DNA from: Bacillota bacterium
GTDB taxonomy: Bacteria; Bacillota; Clostridia; Christensenellales; SZUA-584
Reading direction: 5' to 3'
DNA: 24,597 nt
Assembly: GCA_023408075.1 (NCBI GenBank)
Contig: JAEYKW010000044.1
Coordinates: 1-24,597, forward strand
The first letter of the stretch is position 1, and each line of letters starts with the position of its first letter. Shown here piece by piece: positions 5,407 through 13,523 of this stretch. The translations under genes were made by a program, and so were the position numbers. The notes below the pieces were generated by a model that was given only the letters and a program-made list of their open reading frames with translations, was not told where the DNA came from and did no database searches.

Positions 5407-7782
5407 ATGCCGAAAGGCAAAAATAAGAAAAAACCAGTTAATACGGAACCGAAACGCCATGGAGAAGTCGCCGGCATAATCATGATTGCACTTGGCATTT
5501 TCCTTGGCGTTTGTGTGTATATCAAAACCGGTACAGGCTTGCTGGGCGGCGTTGCCCGGGACATATTGTTCGGCCTGTTCGGCTTATTTACTTATGCCAT
5601 CCCGTTTTTATTTATTATCGTCGGCATACTGGTCATCGCGGCACGCAGCAAGCGCATCAACAAAGGCAAGACGGTGCTTTGGGTTATTCTGATCATTGCC
5701 ATATTTTCGCTGGCGCACACGGCGCTGCTCAATAAGGTCAATCTGACAGGTGGCTTTTTCGCTTATGTGATCGATTCATATAACTTCGGCGTAACGGGCG
5801 CGGGCTCCGGCGCTATCGGGTGCCTGCTCGTGTATCCGTGCGATTTGCTGGTTGGGCATGTGGGCTGTATCATCCTGTTTATCACAATGGCGATCATCTG
5901 TGTGCTGGTCATTGCCAATCTGTCCATCAAAAAAATGAGCCAGGACGTGGCGCGCGCAGGGAAACGCACCGTGGAAAAGGCGCGCGAGACAGTGGCTGTC
6001 AGGGTCGCGGAGCGTGAGAAACGCCGTCTGTACATAGAAAATCTGCGGGACGATATGCCGGAAGAGGATGACGAGACGGGCGAGCCGGAGATACTCGGCG
6101 AGAGAAGCTTCCGGCGCAAGAAGAAGCAGCCGGCGTATCTCGATGATGAAGTGTATACGGATGAAGTGAAAAAGGTGGAGAAGCCCGTAACTCAGGAAAG
6201 GGCGACTCAGCCGCGCCGCGGCCTCTCGATTGAAGTGTTTGATGCGCATCAAAGGCAGGAGACGGAACCGGCGGAGGAGCTGCCTGCGGCCCATGCTGCC
6301 GTGCAGCAGGGCACGGCGGTCAGGAGAAAGAGCAAGGCCTATAAGGTGCCCCCGATATCGCTGCTGACCAAGGCTGTGGAAAAAAGCAAAACGGGGAGCC
6401 TCGAAGAACAGCATAAAAACGCGCAGATCATCGAAGAGACGCTCGCGAACTTCGGCGTGGAGGCCGAGGTGGTGCACATCGTGCGGGGGCCTGTGGTGAC
6501 GCGCTACGAATTAAAGCCCGCTGCGGGCGTGCGCGTTAAGCGCATCAAGGAGCTGGAGAGCGATATTTCGATGAGCCTCGCGGCGCGCAGCGTCAAGATT
6601 GAAGCGCCGATACCCGGCAAAGCCGCGGTGGGCATCGAGGTGCCCAACTCAAACGTATCGTTTGTGCATCTGCGTCCGCTGCTCGAATCGGAAGAGTTTA
6701 AAAATACGCCGTCGCCGCTCACTTTTGCGCTCGGCAAAGATATTTCCGGGAAAAACTACTATGTGGACATCACCAAGATGCCGCATATACTGATCGCGGG
6801 TGAGACGGGCGCGGGCAAAAGCGTATGCATCAACTCGCTGGTGACGAGCCTGCTCTTTAAGGCGACGCCCGAAGAACTCAAAATGGTGATGATCGACCCC
6901 AAGGTCGTGGAGCTCTCGATGTTCAAGAATCTGCCGCATCTGCTCGTGCCGGTGGTCACGGAGCCCAAGAAAGCGGCGAGTGCGCTCAACTGGGCGGTCA
7001 GCGAAATGACCTCGCGCTACAAGGCGTTTGCGGAAAAGGGCGCGCGCGATCTGAACCGCTTCAATTCACTCGTGGATGAAGGGCAGGATCCGCTGCCGCG
7101 CATCGTCGTGATCATTGACGAGCTCGCCGAGCTCATGATGGCCGCGCCGCGCGAGGTGGAAGACGCGATCTGCCGCATTGCGCAATTGGGGCGTGCCGCG
7201 GGCATACACCTGATTGTCGCGACACAAAGGCCGTCCGTCAACGTCATCACGGGCATCATCAAGGCGAACATCTCCTCACGTATCGCGTTCAAGGTGAATT
7301 CGGGCGTGGATTCGCGCACGATACTCGACCAGAACGGCGCGGAGAAGCTGCTCGGCAACGGCGACATGCTCTATCACCCGACGGGCGCCCCGCGCCCGAT
7401 ACGGCTGCAGGGCTGTTATGTGTCGGACGTCGATATCGAAGCCGTGACCGAATACGTGGCGAAGGATCCCGAAGAGCAGTCTTTTGACGAGGACATCATG
7501 ACGAACATCAACACGGGCGGAGAGGAAAAGGGCGGCGGCGATGACGACGCGGATGAGCTGCTCCCGAGAGCCGTCGCGGTGGTGCTCGAATACGGGCAGG
7601 CGTCCATTTCGATGATACAGCGCCGTCTGCGCGTGGGGTATGCGCGGGCCGCGCGGCTCGTGGACGAGATGGAGCAGCGCCAGATCGTGAGCCCATTCGA
7701 GGGCAGCAAGGCACGCAACGTGCTCATAACCTGGGACAAGTTTGAGGATATGTTCGGGCCGAGGGAAGAAATAGAGGGGTAG
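5407..7782 (+). CDS. ftsK: FtsK/SpoIIIE-family DNA translocase
   Basis: The product of 791 residues has the full family layout. A basic N-terminus is followed by about four membrane helices (about residues 20-180), an acidic/charged linker (about 190-320), and the RecA-like motor with Walker A GETGAGKS (465-472) and Walker B RIVVIIDELAELMM. The last ~70 residues form the winged-helix gamma domain (LLPRAVAVVLEYGQASISMI onward) that reads polar DNA guide sequences. It pumps chromosomal DNA through the septum during division or into the forespore. The ATG at 5407 is chosen over the upstream 5356 because GAGGTG lies 6 bases before it and the predicted promoter overlaps the longer reading. Neighbouring tepA and dpa genes recall the B. 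subtilis spoIIIE locus, but a general FtsK role cannot be excluded. Confidence 0.95.
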   Translation: MPKGKNKKKPVNTEPKRHGEVAGIIMIALGIFLGVCVYIKTGTGLLGGVARDILFGLFGLFTYAIPFLFIIVGILVIAARSKRINKGKTVLWVILIIAIFSLAHTALLNKVNLTGGFFAYVIDSYNFGVTGAGSGAIGCLLVYPCDLLVGHVGCIILFITMAIICVLVIANLSIKKMSQDVARAGKRTVEKARETVAVRVAEREKRRLYIENLRDDMPEEDDETGEPEILGERSFRRKKKQPAYLDDEVYTDEVKKVEKPVTQERATQPRRGLSIEVFDAHQRQETEPAEELPAAHAAVQQGTAVRRKSKAYKVPPISLLTKAVEKSKTGSLEEQHKNAQIIEETLANFGVEAEVVHIVRGPVVTRYELKPAAGVRVKRIKELESDISMSLAARSVKIEAPIPGKAAVGIEVPNSNVSFVHLRPLLESEEFKNTPSPLTFALGKDISGKNYYVDITKMPHILIAGETGAGKSVCINSLVTSLLFKATPEELKMVMIDPKVVELSMFKNLPHLLVPVVTEPKKAASALNWAVSEMTSRYKAFAEKGARDLNRFNSLVDEGQDPLPRIVVIIDELAELMMAAPREVEDAICRIAQLGRAAGIHLIVATQRPSVNVITGIIKANISSRIAFKVNSGVDSRTILDQNGAEKLLGNGDMLYHPTGAPRPIRLQGCYVSDVDIEAVTEYVAKDPEEQSFDEDIMTNINTGGEEKGGGDDDADELLPRAVAVVLEYGQASISMIQRRLRVGYARAARLVDEMEQRQIVSPFEGSKARNVLITWDKFEDMFGPREEIEG

Positions 7783-7811
7783 ACACTTATTGATTAACAA
7801 AGTCTTCTATC

Positions 7812-7906
7812 TGTCATGCTGAGGAGCAGCAATGCGCGCGACGAAGCATCCCATGGCTAAACGCTCTGAACATGAGATATCTCTGTTGATACTCGCGCGG
7901 AATCAT
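7812..7906. repeat. Palindromic intergenic repeat, copy 1
   Basis: It starts with TGTCATGCTGAGGAG and holds GACGAAGCATCCCA, then GAACATGAGAT and ACTCGCGCGGAATCATC. The order of these blocks is the same as in copy 2, but the right end is more degenerate. Such elements (TGTCATGCTGAG...AAGCATC...AATGACA) are common non-coding repeats between genes of many bacteria. The right boundary is approximate. Confidence 0.7.
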
Positions 7907-7946
7907 CACGCACTGACTCGCACGATAGCGAAAAAAACGCGGTCAC

Positions 7947-8046
7947 TGTCATGCTGAGGAGTGAAGCTTGCGAACGACGAAGCATCCCACGGGATAACGC
8001 TTTGAACATGGGATTTCTCTCTCGCTGACACTCGCTCGAAATGACA
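7947..8046. repeat. Palindromic intergenic repeat, copy 2
   Basis: The ends TGTCATGCTGAGGAG and CTCGCTCGAAATGACA are imperfect inverted repeats of each other. The inside shares GACGAAGCATCCCA, AACGCT(T/C)TGAACATG and ACTCGC with copy 1, which lies 135 bases upstream in the same orientation. No coding capacity; most likely a REP/MITE-like element transcribed into a hairpin. Confidence 0.75.
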
Positions 8047-8280
8047 TTAGCAACTTATCCCGACAGCATGAATGAGAAACCCCAGATTGTCAGATGAGCG
8101 GCGATAAATTTATAGACGGGCAAACCGGACTGATGGTAGAGTTTTTTAAGACTATCATCCCGCACAGCCTGAAAACATGACCGTCGTCGACAATAATCGT
8201 AAAAAACGCGGGACAACTTTAAGAAAACAGGGGACGCCGTCTATTAACGAAGGCATGACCCCCCTTACGGAAAGGAAAAG
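8047..8280. other. Non-coding stretch before rimO
   Basis: No believable gene. It contains one hairpin, GATGGTAG/CTATCATC (8132-8139 with 8152-8159, one G-T pair, 12-base loop), without a following T-run, and the rimO SD (GGAAAGGA) at the end. No clear promoter for rimO was found. Confidence 0.4.
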
Positions 8281-9588
8281 ATGGACAACCTTTATATATA
8301 CGTCGTGTCACTCGGATGCGACAAGAACAGGATCGATACCGAGCACATGCTCGGCATACTCGCGGGCAGCAACGCCGCCATCGTGGACGCGCCCGAGGAC
8401 GCCGATGCGATCATCGTCAATACCTGCGGCTTTATCGACGACGCGAAGCGCGAATCAATCGATGTGATACTCGAAATGGCGCAGTACAAGCGCAACGGCT
8501 CACCCGCGCTGATCGTAACGGGCTGTCTTGCGCAGCGCTACGCCAGGGAGCTCTCCGAGGAGCTGCCCGAGGTGGACGCGTTTTTGGGCGTCAATGCATA
8601 CGGCAACGTGCTCGAGGCGATACGCAGTGTGCTGGAAGGCAAACGTTACGTCTGCTGCGACCGGCTGGACGGCGACATCGAAGGCCGCGTGCTGACCACG
8701 CCGTCTCACCTCGCTTACGTGCGCATCGCGGACGGCTGCTCGAACAGCTGCAGCTACTGCGCGATACCGCGCATACGCGGCCCGCTCAAAAGCAGGCCGC
8801 TCAAAAGCGTGCTCAAGGAGATTGAAGATCTGCGCGCGGGCGGCGTCTCCGAAGCGGTGCTTGTCGCGCAGGATACCACACGCTACGGGGAAGACCTCGG
8901 CAAGCGCGAGCTGCCAAGGCTTATTGACGAAGCCGCCGCGATTATGCAGGGCGGCTGGCTGCGCGTGATGTACTGCTATCCCGAAGGCATCACCGATGAG
9001 CTGGTTGATGTGATGATGAAACACGGCAACGTCTGCCGTTACCTTGATATCCCGATGCAGCACTTTTCCGACCGGGTGCTCAAGGCGATGCACCGGCGGC
9101 ACACGAGACACGAGTCGGTCGCGCTCACGAAGGCGCTGCACGACAAGGGCTTTGTGCTGCGCACCTCGCTGATCGTCGGTTTCCCGGGCGAGACGCAGGA
9201 CGATTTTGATATCTTGCTGGACAGCATCCGCGAGATACGGTTTGAGCGTCTCGGCGTGTTCCGCTATTCCGCCGAGGAGGGCACAGCCGCCGCAAAGATG
9301 AGCGGCCAGATTGATGATGACGTGAAGCACGAACGCTATGAGAAGGTGATGGCCGTGCAGGCGGGCATTTCGGATGCGTACAATGAGGCGCTCGTGGGGC
9401 AGACGGTACGCGTGATGCTTGACGGCGCCGATGAGACGGGCATGACTCTGGGACGCACAATGGGACAGGCCCCGCAGGTGGACGGCGTGACGTATGTCTC
9501 GTCAAAAAAAGACTTGACGCCGGGCACGTTTCATGATGTGCTTGTAACGGAAACCAATGAATACGATCTGTTGGGAGAGTTTAAATGA
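8281..9588 (+). CDS. rimO: Ribosomal protein S12 methylthiotransferase RimO
   Basis: The 435-residue product has the three parts of the methylthiotransferase family. The N-terminal domain carries Cys13 (SLGCDKNRIDTE), Cys49 (NTCGFID) and Cys82 (TGCLAQRY) for the second 4Fe-4S cluster. The radical-SAM core has CSNSCSYC (Cys153, Cys157, Cys160). A TRAM domain fills the last ~65 residues. GCDKNxxDTE is diagnostic for RimO, as opposed to GCQMN of MiaB. The enzyme adds a methylthio group to an aspartate of ribosomal protein S12. Its stop codon overlaps the pgsA start (ATGA), so the two are coupled, as in many Firmicutes where rimO-pgsA-recA are adjacent. Confidence 0.96.
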   Translation: MDNLYIYVVSLGCDKNRIDTEHMLGILAGSNAAIVDAPEDADAIIVNTCGFIDDAKRESIDVILEMAQYKRNGSPALIVTGCLAQRYARELSEELPEVDAFLGVNAYGNVLEAIRSVLEGKRYVCCDRLDGDIEGRVLTTPSHLAYVRIADGCSNSCSYCAIPRIRGPLKSRPLKSVLKEIEDLRAGGVSEAVLVAQDTTRYGEDLGKRELPRLIDEAAAIMQGGWLRVMYCYPEGITDELVDVMMKHGNVCRYLDIPMQHFSDRVLKAMHRRHTRHESVALTKALHDKGFVLRTSLIVGFPGETQDDFDILLDSIREIRFERLGVFRYSAEEGTAAAKMSGQIDDDVKHERYEKVMAVQAGISDAYNEALVGQTVRVMLDGADETGMTLGRTMGQAPQVDGVTYVSSKKDLTPGTFHDVLVTETNEYDLLGEFK

Positions 9589-10157
9589 ATATAGCCAATA
9601 AACTGACGCTTTTTCGAATCATACTTGTTCCTGTGTTTATCGCGTTTTTTTACATACCGATACCGTACTGGAATTATTACGCCGCATTTGTGTTTATCAT
9701 CGCGTCGCTGACCGACCTTTTTGACGGGCGGCTCGCGCGCAAGCACGACATGGTGACCAACTTTGGAAAGCTGATCGACCCGATTGCGGATAAGCTGCTC
9801 GTGTGCAGCGCGCTGATTATGCTGACGGCCAAGCCCGAGGCGGACGGCGGCTGGGTCAACGAAATACTCGTCATCATTATGGTGGGGCGCGAGTTTGTGA
9901 TCAGCGGCCTGCGGCTGCTCGCGGCGGCGGAGGGCAAGGTGCTCGCGGCGGATATGTTCGGCAAAGCCAAAACCGTGGTGCAGATCGTCGCGATCGTCAC
10001 GGTGATGCTGCAAGCCGGTGTGTTTGTCGGCACGTTCTTCGAGCAGGTGCTCATCATCGGCGGCTTTGTGCTGATGTGCGTCGCAACCGTGCTCTCGGTG
10101 CTGTCCTGCATCAGCTATTTCGTAAAAAATAAGGATATATTGAAGGACCTCGTCTGA
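9585..10157 (+). CDS. pgsA: CDP-diacylglycerol-glycerol-3-phosphate 3-phosphatidyltransferase
   Basis: This 190-residue membrane protein carries the complete CDP-alcohol phosphotransferase motif: Asp44-x2-Asp47-Gly48-x2-Ala51-Arg52, then Gly61-x3-Asp65-x3-Asp69 (SLTDLFDGRLAR and FGKLIDPIADK). These aspartates hold the divalent metal and activate glycerol-3-phosphate. About five to six hydrophobic helices span the chain. The product, phosphatidylglycerophosphate, leads to phosphatidylglycerol and cardiolipin. The N-terminal sequence NIANKLTLFRIILVP is typical of PgsA rather than of other family members. It starts within the last codons of rimO. A bulged hairpin (about 10152-10177, arms GTCTG...TCC and GGACAGAC) follows the gene without a T-run. 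Confidence 0.95.
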   Translation: MNIANKLTLFRIILVPVFIAFFYIPIPYWNYYAAFVFIIASLTDLFDGRLARKHDMVTNFGKLIDPIADKLLVCSALIMLTAKPEADGGWVNEILVIIMVGREFVISGLRLLAAAEGKVLAADMFGKAKTVVQIVAIVTVMLQAGVFVGTFFEQVLIIGGFVLMCVATVLSVLSCISYFVKNKDILKDLV

Positions 10158-10218
10158 GTCCTGTTTTTTGGACAGACGGTTTGTATGATATGAATAGAGT
10201 ATTGAGGAGGGCTTAGAT

Positions 10219-11238
10219 ATGTCGGTGGAGAAACAGAAAGCGCTGGAGATGGCGCTCACACAGATAGAAAAGCAGTTCGGCAAGGGCAGTGTGATGAAGC
10301 TTGGAGACAAGGCAAACATACCCGTATCGGTGATTCCCACGGGCTGTCTGGAGCTCGATATCGCGCTCGGCGTGGGCGGCGTGCCGCGCGGGCGCATTAT
10401 CGAAATATACGGACCGGAATCGTCGGGTAAAACGACGGTCGCGCTGCATATGGTGGCCGAGGCGCAAAAGCTCGGCGGCGCGGCGGCGTTTGTGGACGCG
10501 GAGCACGCGCTGGACCCGATTTATGCGAAAAACTTAGGCGTCGATACGGATAACCTTTACGTGGCGCAGCCCGATACGGGCGAGCAGGCGCTCGATATCA
10601 CCGAAGCGCTCGTTCGCAGCGGCGCAATCGATATCATCGTTATCGACTCGGTGGCGGCGCTTGTGCCCAAGGCCGAAATCGACGGCGAGATGGGGCAGTC
10701 CCACGTGGGCCTGCAGGCGCGGCTCATGTCTCAGGCACTCCGCAAGCTCGCGGGTATCGTCAACAAATCCAACACCGTTGCGGTGTTTATCAACCAGCTT
10801 CGTGAAAAGGTGGGCGTGATGTTCGGCAACCCCGAAACGACGCCGGGCGGGCGCGCGCTCAAGTTTTACGCGTCGGTACGCCTCGATGTGCGCCGCATCG
10901 AAACCATAAAGAGCGGCGATGAAATGATTGGCAACCGCACGAAGATCAAGGTGGCGAAGAACAAGGTGGCACCGCCGTTTAAAAATGCGGAGTTTGAGAT
11001 TTACTACGGCGAGGGCATCTCTGCGGAGAGCAGCGTGTTGAACCTCGGTGTGACGCTCGGGCTCATTAAAAAGTCCGGCTCATGGTTCTCCTACAACGAT
11101 GTGCGCATCGGGCAGGGCAAGGACAACGCGCGGCTCTATCTGAAGGACAATAAGGACGTTTATGACGAGGTCAAGGCCGCGATACTCAAGGAATACAACC
11201 TCGGCAACGTGATCACGGCAGCTTCGGAAGGTGAATAA
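10219..11238 (+). CDS. recA: RecA recombinase
   Basis: The 339-residue product is a full-length RecA. The N-terminal helix (KQKALEMALTQIEKQFGKGS), Walker A GPESSGKT (65-72), Walker B IIVIDSVAALVP, the loop MGQSHVGLQARLMSQ, and NQLREKVGVMFGNPETTPGG with ALKFYASVRLDVRR are all intact. It forms filaments on single-stranded DNA for strand exchange and promotes LexA self-cleavage. SD GAGGAGG lies 10 bases before the ATG. No LexA/SOS box of the CGAACrnryGTTyG type is visible upstream and no confident sigma-A promoter was found in the 61-base gap. The recX gene that often follows recA is absent; a structured non-coding region follows instead. Confidence 0.98.
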   Translation: MSVEKQKALEMALTQIEKQFGKGSVMKLGDKANIPVSVIPTGCLELDIALGVGGVPRGRIIEIYGPESSGKTTVALHMVAEAQKLGGAAAFVDAEHALDPIYAKNLGVDTDNLYVAQPDTGEQALDITEALVRSGAIDIIVIDSVAALVPKAEIDGEMGQSHVGLQARLMSQALRKLAGIVNKSNTVAVFINQLREKVGVMFGNPETTPGGRALKFYASVRLDVRRIETIKSGDEMIGNRTKIKVAKNKVAPPFKNAEFEIYYGEGISAESSVLNLGVTLGLIKKSGSWFSYNDVRIGQGKDNARLYLKDNKDVYDEVKAAILKEYNLGNVITAASEGE

Positions 11239-11256
11239 TAAGAACAAACTGTATTT

Positions 11257-11416
11257 GGGAAGCACTGGTTAACCTCAGCACTGTCTTTACGGCTGATTTT
11301 GTACTTTGCTGTATCACTGAAATCTTAAAGTAGCGTTGCTATTTTGAGATTTTGTTCCTTACAGAGCGCAAAATCCTCACGTTAAATCAGTTCATATCGT
11401 TTCATCATTGCTTCCC
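11257..11416. repeat. 160-bp nested palindrome between recA and the OLE promoter
   Basis: Four nested pairings are seen: outer GGGAAGCA/TGCTTCCC (11257-11264 with 11409-11416, perfect), ACTGGTTAAC with GTTAAATCAGT (11264-11273 with 11381-11391, one bulge), GATTTTG/CAAAATC (11295-11301 with 11369-11375, perfect), and a central 15-bp stem with a 3-base loop (11320-11334 with 11338-11352, two G-T pairs). There is no ORF and no clean T-run, so it is not an ordinary terminator. It could be a MITE-like element or a folded RNA. Confidence 0.55.
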
Positions 11417-11463
11417 GGGTAATAAAAAGTGTAAATTTATTTGACTATAAATTTGCGGCACCT

Positions 11464-11492
11464 TTGATAATTGGTCAGACATGGTGTATAAT
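11464..11492 (+). promoter_or_regulatory. Sigma-A promoter of OLE RNA
   Basis: TTGATA (11464-11469) and a perfect TATAAT (11487-11492) are exactly 17 bases apart. The predicted start, 7 bases downstream, is at 11499, two bases before the 5' arm of the RNA's closing helix, which agrees well with the RNA boundary. Confidence 0.78.
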
Positions 11493-11498
11493 CGGCTT

Positions 11499-12105
11499 AA
11501 GGTGGTGCAGTATTCTAGTCGGTACTACGGTTTCGAAGGCGGGCCTAAAAATCCGCAAACGGGCACATCGATGAAGTTTCTTGTGTTGGCCGCTGACGCC
11601 CAGTCGGGGGCTGATGCTGGAAGTTAAGGTCGTGGGGCGATCCGCAATGGCATGCGGGCGTAGACCCCGCTTCCGCGGAGACCCAAGCAGGTGATGGCTT
11701 TTCGCTGTTACTACTTGGGGTGGAAACCTGTTATGCGGCGACAAGCTGTGTACAGAGTAGCCTGCCTTGAGTTTTGCGGGGCGTTATTGCAGAACACGCT
11801 TTGGAGTGCCATGGCCAGGCACACCGGAGACGATTGCTGCGAGAAACCCGCTGGGCAAAAGAGGCTAGAAACCGGTTTTGTGCTGTCGAGGAAAACTCCT
11901 AGACTGTAGAAGTGCGCGAAAAACGCATCAAGATATTTTGGAGATTATAGTGTGGTCTAAACGGCAATCCAGTCACGCGGCCGGCGACGGGGCGTTTCAG
12001 GGTTTAAAGGGAAACCGCTTCATCGGCGACGGGAAGTACCCCTGAAGGGAAATCCTACTGGACCTAAGCTGCAAGGTTTATCCAAAGTATCACCACCGTT
12101 TTTTT
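11499..12105 (+). ncRNA. ole: OLE RNA (Ornate, Large, Extremophilic RNA)
   Basis: This is a 607-base region without a believable gene between a strong promoter and a membrane-protein gene. The 5' end GGTGGTG (11501-11507) is perfectly complementary to CACCACC (12091-12097), closing the molecule end to end, and a run of seven T (12099-12105) follows. Internal helices are visible, for example TTCAGGG/CCCTGAA (11996-12002 with 12040-12046). OLE RNAs are about 600 nt, lie directly upstream of the gene for the membrane protein OapA, and occur in Firmicutes near tlyA, argR and recN, exactly as here. They form membrane-bound RNA-protein complexes linked to stress and metal/energy responses. Identification rests on size, closure, context and partner gene; I could not run a covariance model. 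Confidence 0.85.
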
Positions 12106-12119
12106 ATTTGGAGATTTTT

Positions 12120-12674
12120 TTGGCTAAGAAGAGGCTCAACCGAAAATTGAAATATTGGGCGCTGAAGGTGTTTCTGATTTCGCTCGTGTTAACGGCGGGC
12201 ATCAGCATCGTCACGGAACTGCTGATGGATAAGCTGTCCGTCGCAACGGCGGCGCTGCTCATCCTTATCATCGTGCTGATCGGCGTGATTTTTGATATCA
12301 TCGGCATCGCCTTTGCCACTTGCGAATCGACGCCTTTTGTGTCGATGGCGTCCAAAAAAATAAAACGGGCCAAAAGCGCACTCGTGCTGCTGCGCAACGC
12401 GAGCGTGGTATCAAATATCTGCGGCGACGTGGTGGGCGATATCTGCGGCATCGTCAGCGGTGCGGCGGGCGCGGCCATCGCGGTGAAAATCATCGCGCAG
12501 GCGCCTGCGGCTCCCGAAATCGTGGTCACAATCGCGATTTCGAGCGTGATAGCGGCACTCACTGTGGCGGGCAAAGCGGCAGGCAAAAAGCTTGCCATCA
12601 ATAAAAACAAACAAATCGTCAGCTTCGTTTCATATGTGCTGATGTTTTTTTTACGGGATCAAAAGCATGGCTGA
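12120..12674 (+). CDS. oapA: OapA-like OLE-associated membrane protein
   Basis: The product has 184 residues. A very basic N-terminus (AKKRLNRKLKYWALK) leads into helix 1 (VFLISLVLTAGISIVTELLM) and helix 2 (LLILIIVLIGVIFDIIGIAF). A cytoplasmic loop with FVSMASKKIKRAKSALVLLRNA follows, then small-residue-rich helices around GDICGIVSGAAGAA and VVTIAISSVIAALTVAGKAA. This layout agrees with OapA, which anchors OLE RNA at the membrane; homologues are often annotated as CorB/DUF21-like. The start is TTG at 12120, with TTGGAG 6 bases before it; the in-frame TTG at 12108 would lie in that SD. Its SD comes only 3 bases after the OLE T-run, so expression may depend on read-through. It overlaps tlyA by 8 bases. 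Confidence 0.82.
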   Translation: MAKKRLNRKLKYWALKVFLISLVLTAGISIVTELLMDKLSVATAALLILIIVLIGVIFDIIGIAFATCESTPFVSMASKKIKRAKSALVLLRNASVVSNICGDVVGDICGIVSGAAGAAIAVKIIAQAPAAPEIVVTIAISSVIAALTVAGKAAGKKLAINKNKQIVSFVSYVLMFFLRDQKHG

Positions 12675-13461
12675 GAAAATGCGCATCGATGTTTACTTGC
12701 ATGAAAAAGGGCTCGCGGAAAGCCGCGAAAAAGCGCGCGCGCTGATTATGGCGGGCGACGTGAGCATTGACGGTCAGATGTGCGCCAAAGCTTCCGCCAC
12801 TGTGGCGGACGGCCAGCAGGTGACGGTTAAGCAAAACGACGCGTTTGTGAGCCGGGGCGGAAAAAAGCTGCAAAAGGCGATTGACAGCTTCGGGCTTAGC
12901 TTATCGGGCGTGACCGCGATTGACGTGGGCGCATCGACGGGCGGCTTTACCGACTGCATGCTCCGCGAAGGGGCCGCGTTTGTTTATGCGGTGGATGTCG
13001 GGTACGGCCAGCTCGCATGGCGGCTCCGGCAGGACAGCCGCGTTTGTGTGATGGAGCGCCAGAACGCGCGCTATCTCGAGCCGAAGATGTTTGACAGACC
13101 CATCGGTTTTGCGAGCATCGATGTCTCCTTCATTTCTTTAAAGCTCATACTGCCTGCGGTTAAGAATATTCTGACGCCGCCGTTTGTGATTGCGGCGCTG
13201 ATCAAGCCGCAGTTTGAAGCGGGGCGCGATTTCGTCGGTAAAAAGGGTGTTGTGCGTGACAAAAAGGTGCATATGGACGTGATTCGCAATGTGCTCGCAT
13301 TCGCGGCCGACAGCGGCCTTACCGTTTGCGGCCTCGATTACAGCCCCATCAAAGGCCCCGAAGGCAACATTGAATATCTCGCCTGCCTGCGTGACAGCGG
13401 TGAACCGGCTGCGCCGGATATCGCTTCCATGGTGGATGCCGCTCATGAAGGCGCGGAATAA
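12667..13461 (+). CDS. tlyA: TlyA-family rRNA 2'-O-methyltransferase
   Basis: The 264-residue product combines an N-terminal S4 RNA-binding domain (about residues 5-60; RIDVYLHEKGLAESREKARA) with an FtsJ/RrmJ-like methyltransferase domain. The SAM motif is AIDVGASTGGFTD (84-96), followed by YAVDVGYGQLAWRLR, FASIDVSFISL and ALIKPQFEAG. The conserved SRGGKKL stretch links the domains. TlyA proteins methylate the 2'-OH of cytidines in 16S and 23S rRNA, which in mycobacteria makes ribosomes sensitive to capreomycin; the Bacillus homologue is YqxC. The ATG overlaps the end of oapA, so translation is likely coupled. The gene keeps its common place before argR-recN, with nadK inserted between. Confidence 0.93.
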   Translation: MAEKMRIDVYLHEKGLAESREKARALIMAGDVSIDGQMCAKASATVADGQQVTVKQNDAFVSRGGKKLQKAIDSFGLSLSGVTAIDVGASTGGFTDCMLREGAAFVYAVDVGYGQLAWRLRQDSRVCVMERQNARYLEPKMFDRPIGFASIDVSFISLKLILPAVKNILTPPFVIAALIKPQFEAGRDFVGKKGVVRDKKVHMDVIRNVLAFAADSGLTVCGLDYSPIKGPEGNIEYLACLRDSGEPAAPDIASMVDAAHEGAE

Positions 13462-13485
13462 CGCGAAAAACCGCGCGATTTCCTG

Positions 13486-13514
13486 TTGTATAATTATCCA
13501 ACATTATTTATAAT
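13486..13514 (+). promoter_or_regulatory. Sigma-A promoter immediately before nadK
   Basis: TTGTAT (13486-13491) and a perfect TATAAT (13509-13514) are 17 bases apart. The predicted start is 13521, only 3 bases before the nadK ATG, so this promoter would give an almost leaderless mRNA. Confidence 0.6.
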
Positions 13515-13523
13515 AATAGATAT

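Noticed and set aside
5776..6477. Long minus-strand ORF inside ftsK (and similar ones opposite spoIVB, rimO and tepA)
   Set aside because: They are opposite-strand shadows of GC-rich genes; products are rich in His, Arg and Leu without domain structure, and the plus-strand genes have clear motifs.
7812..8046. CRISPR array from the repeated blocks after ftsK
   Set aside because: Only two copies of about 100 bases with internal palindromy and a single 40-base interval; no regular short repeats or spacers, and no cas genes in the window.
8177..8467. 96-codon ORF overlapping the start of rimO
   Set aside because: Most of it is rimO read in another frame, and the rest is low-complexity text without SD.
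10152..10196. Terminator or sigma-A promoter between pgsA and recA
   Set aside because: The bulged hairpin has no T-run behind it, and TTGGAC/TATGAT are only 10 bases apart, too close for a promoter. No confident element can be named.
11475..11909. Open reading frames of 72-89 codons on both strands in the OLE region
   Set aside because: They lack SD sites and recognisable protein features, and they lie within a region best explained as structured RNA with a promoter and closing helix.
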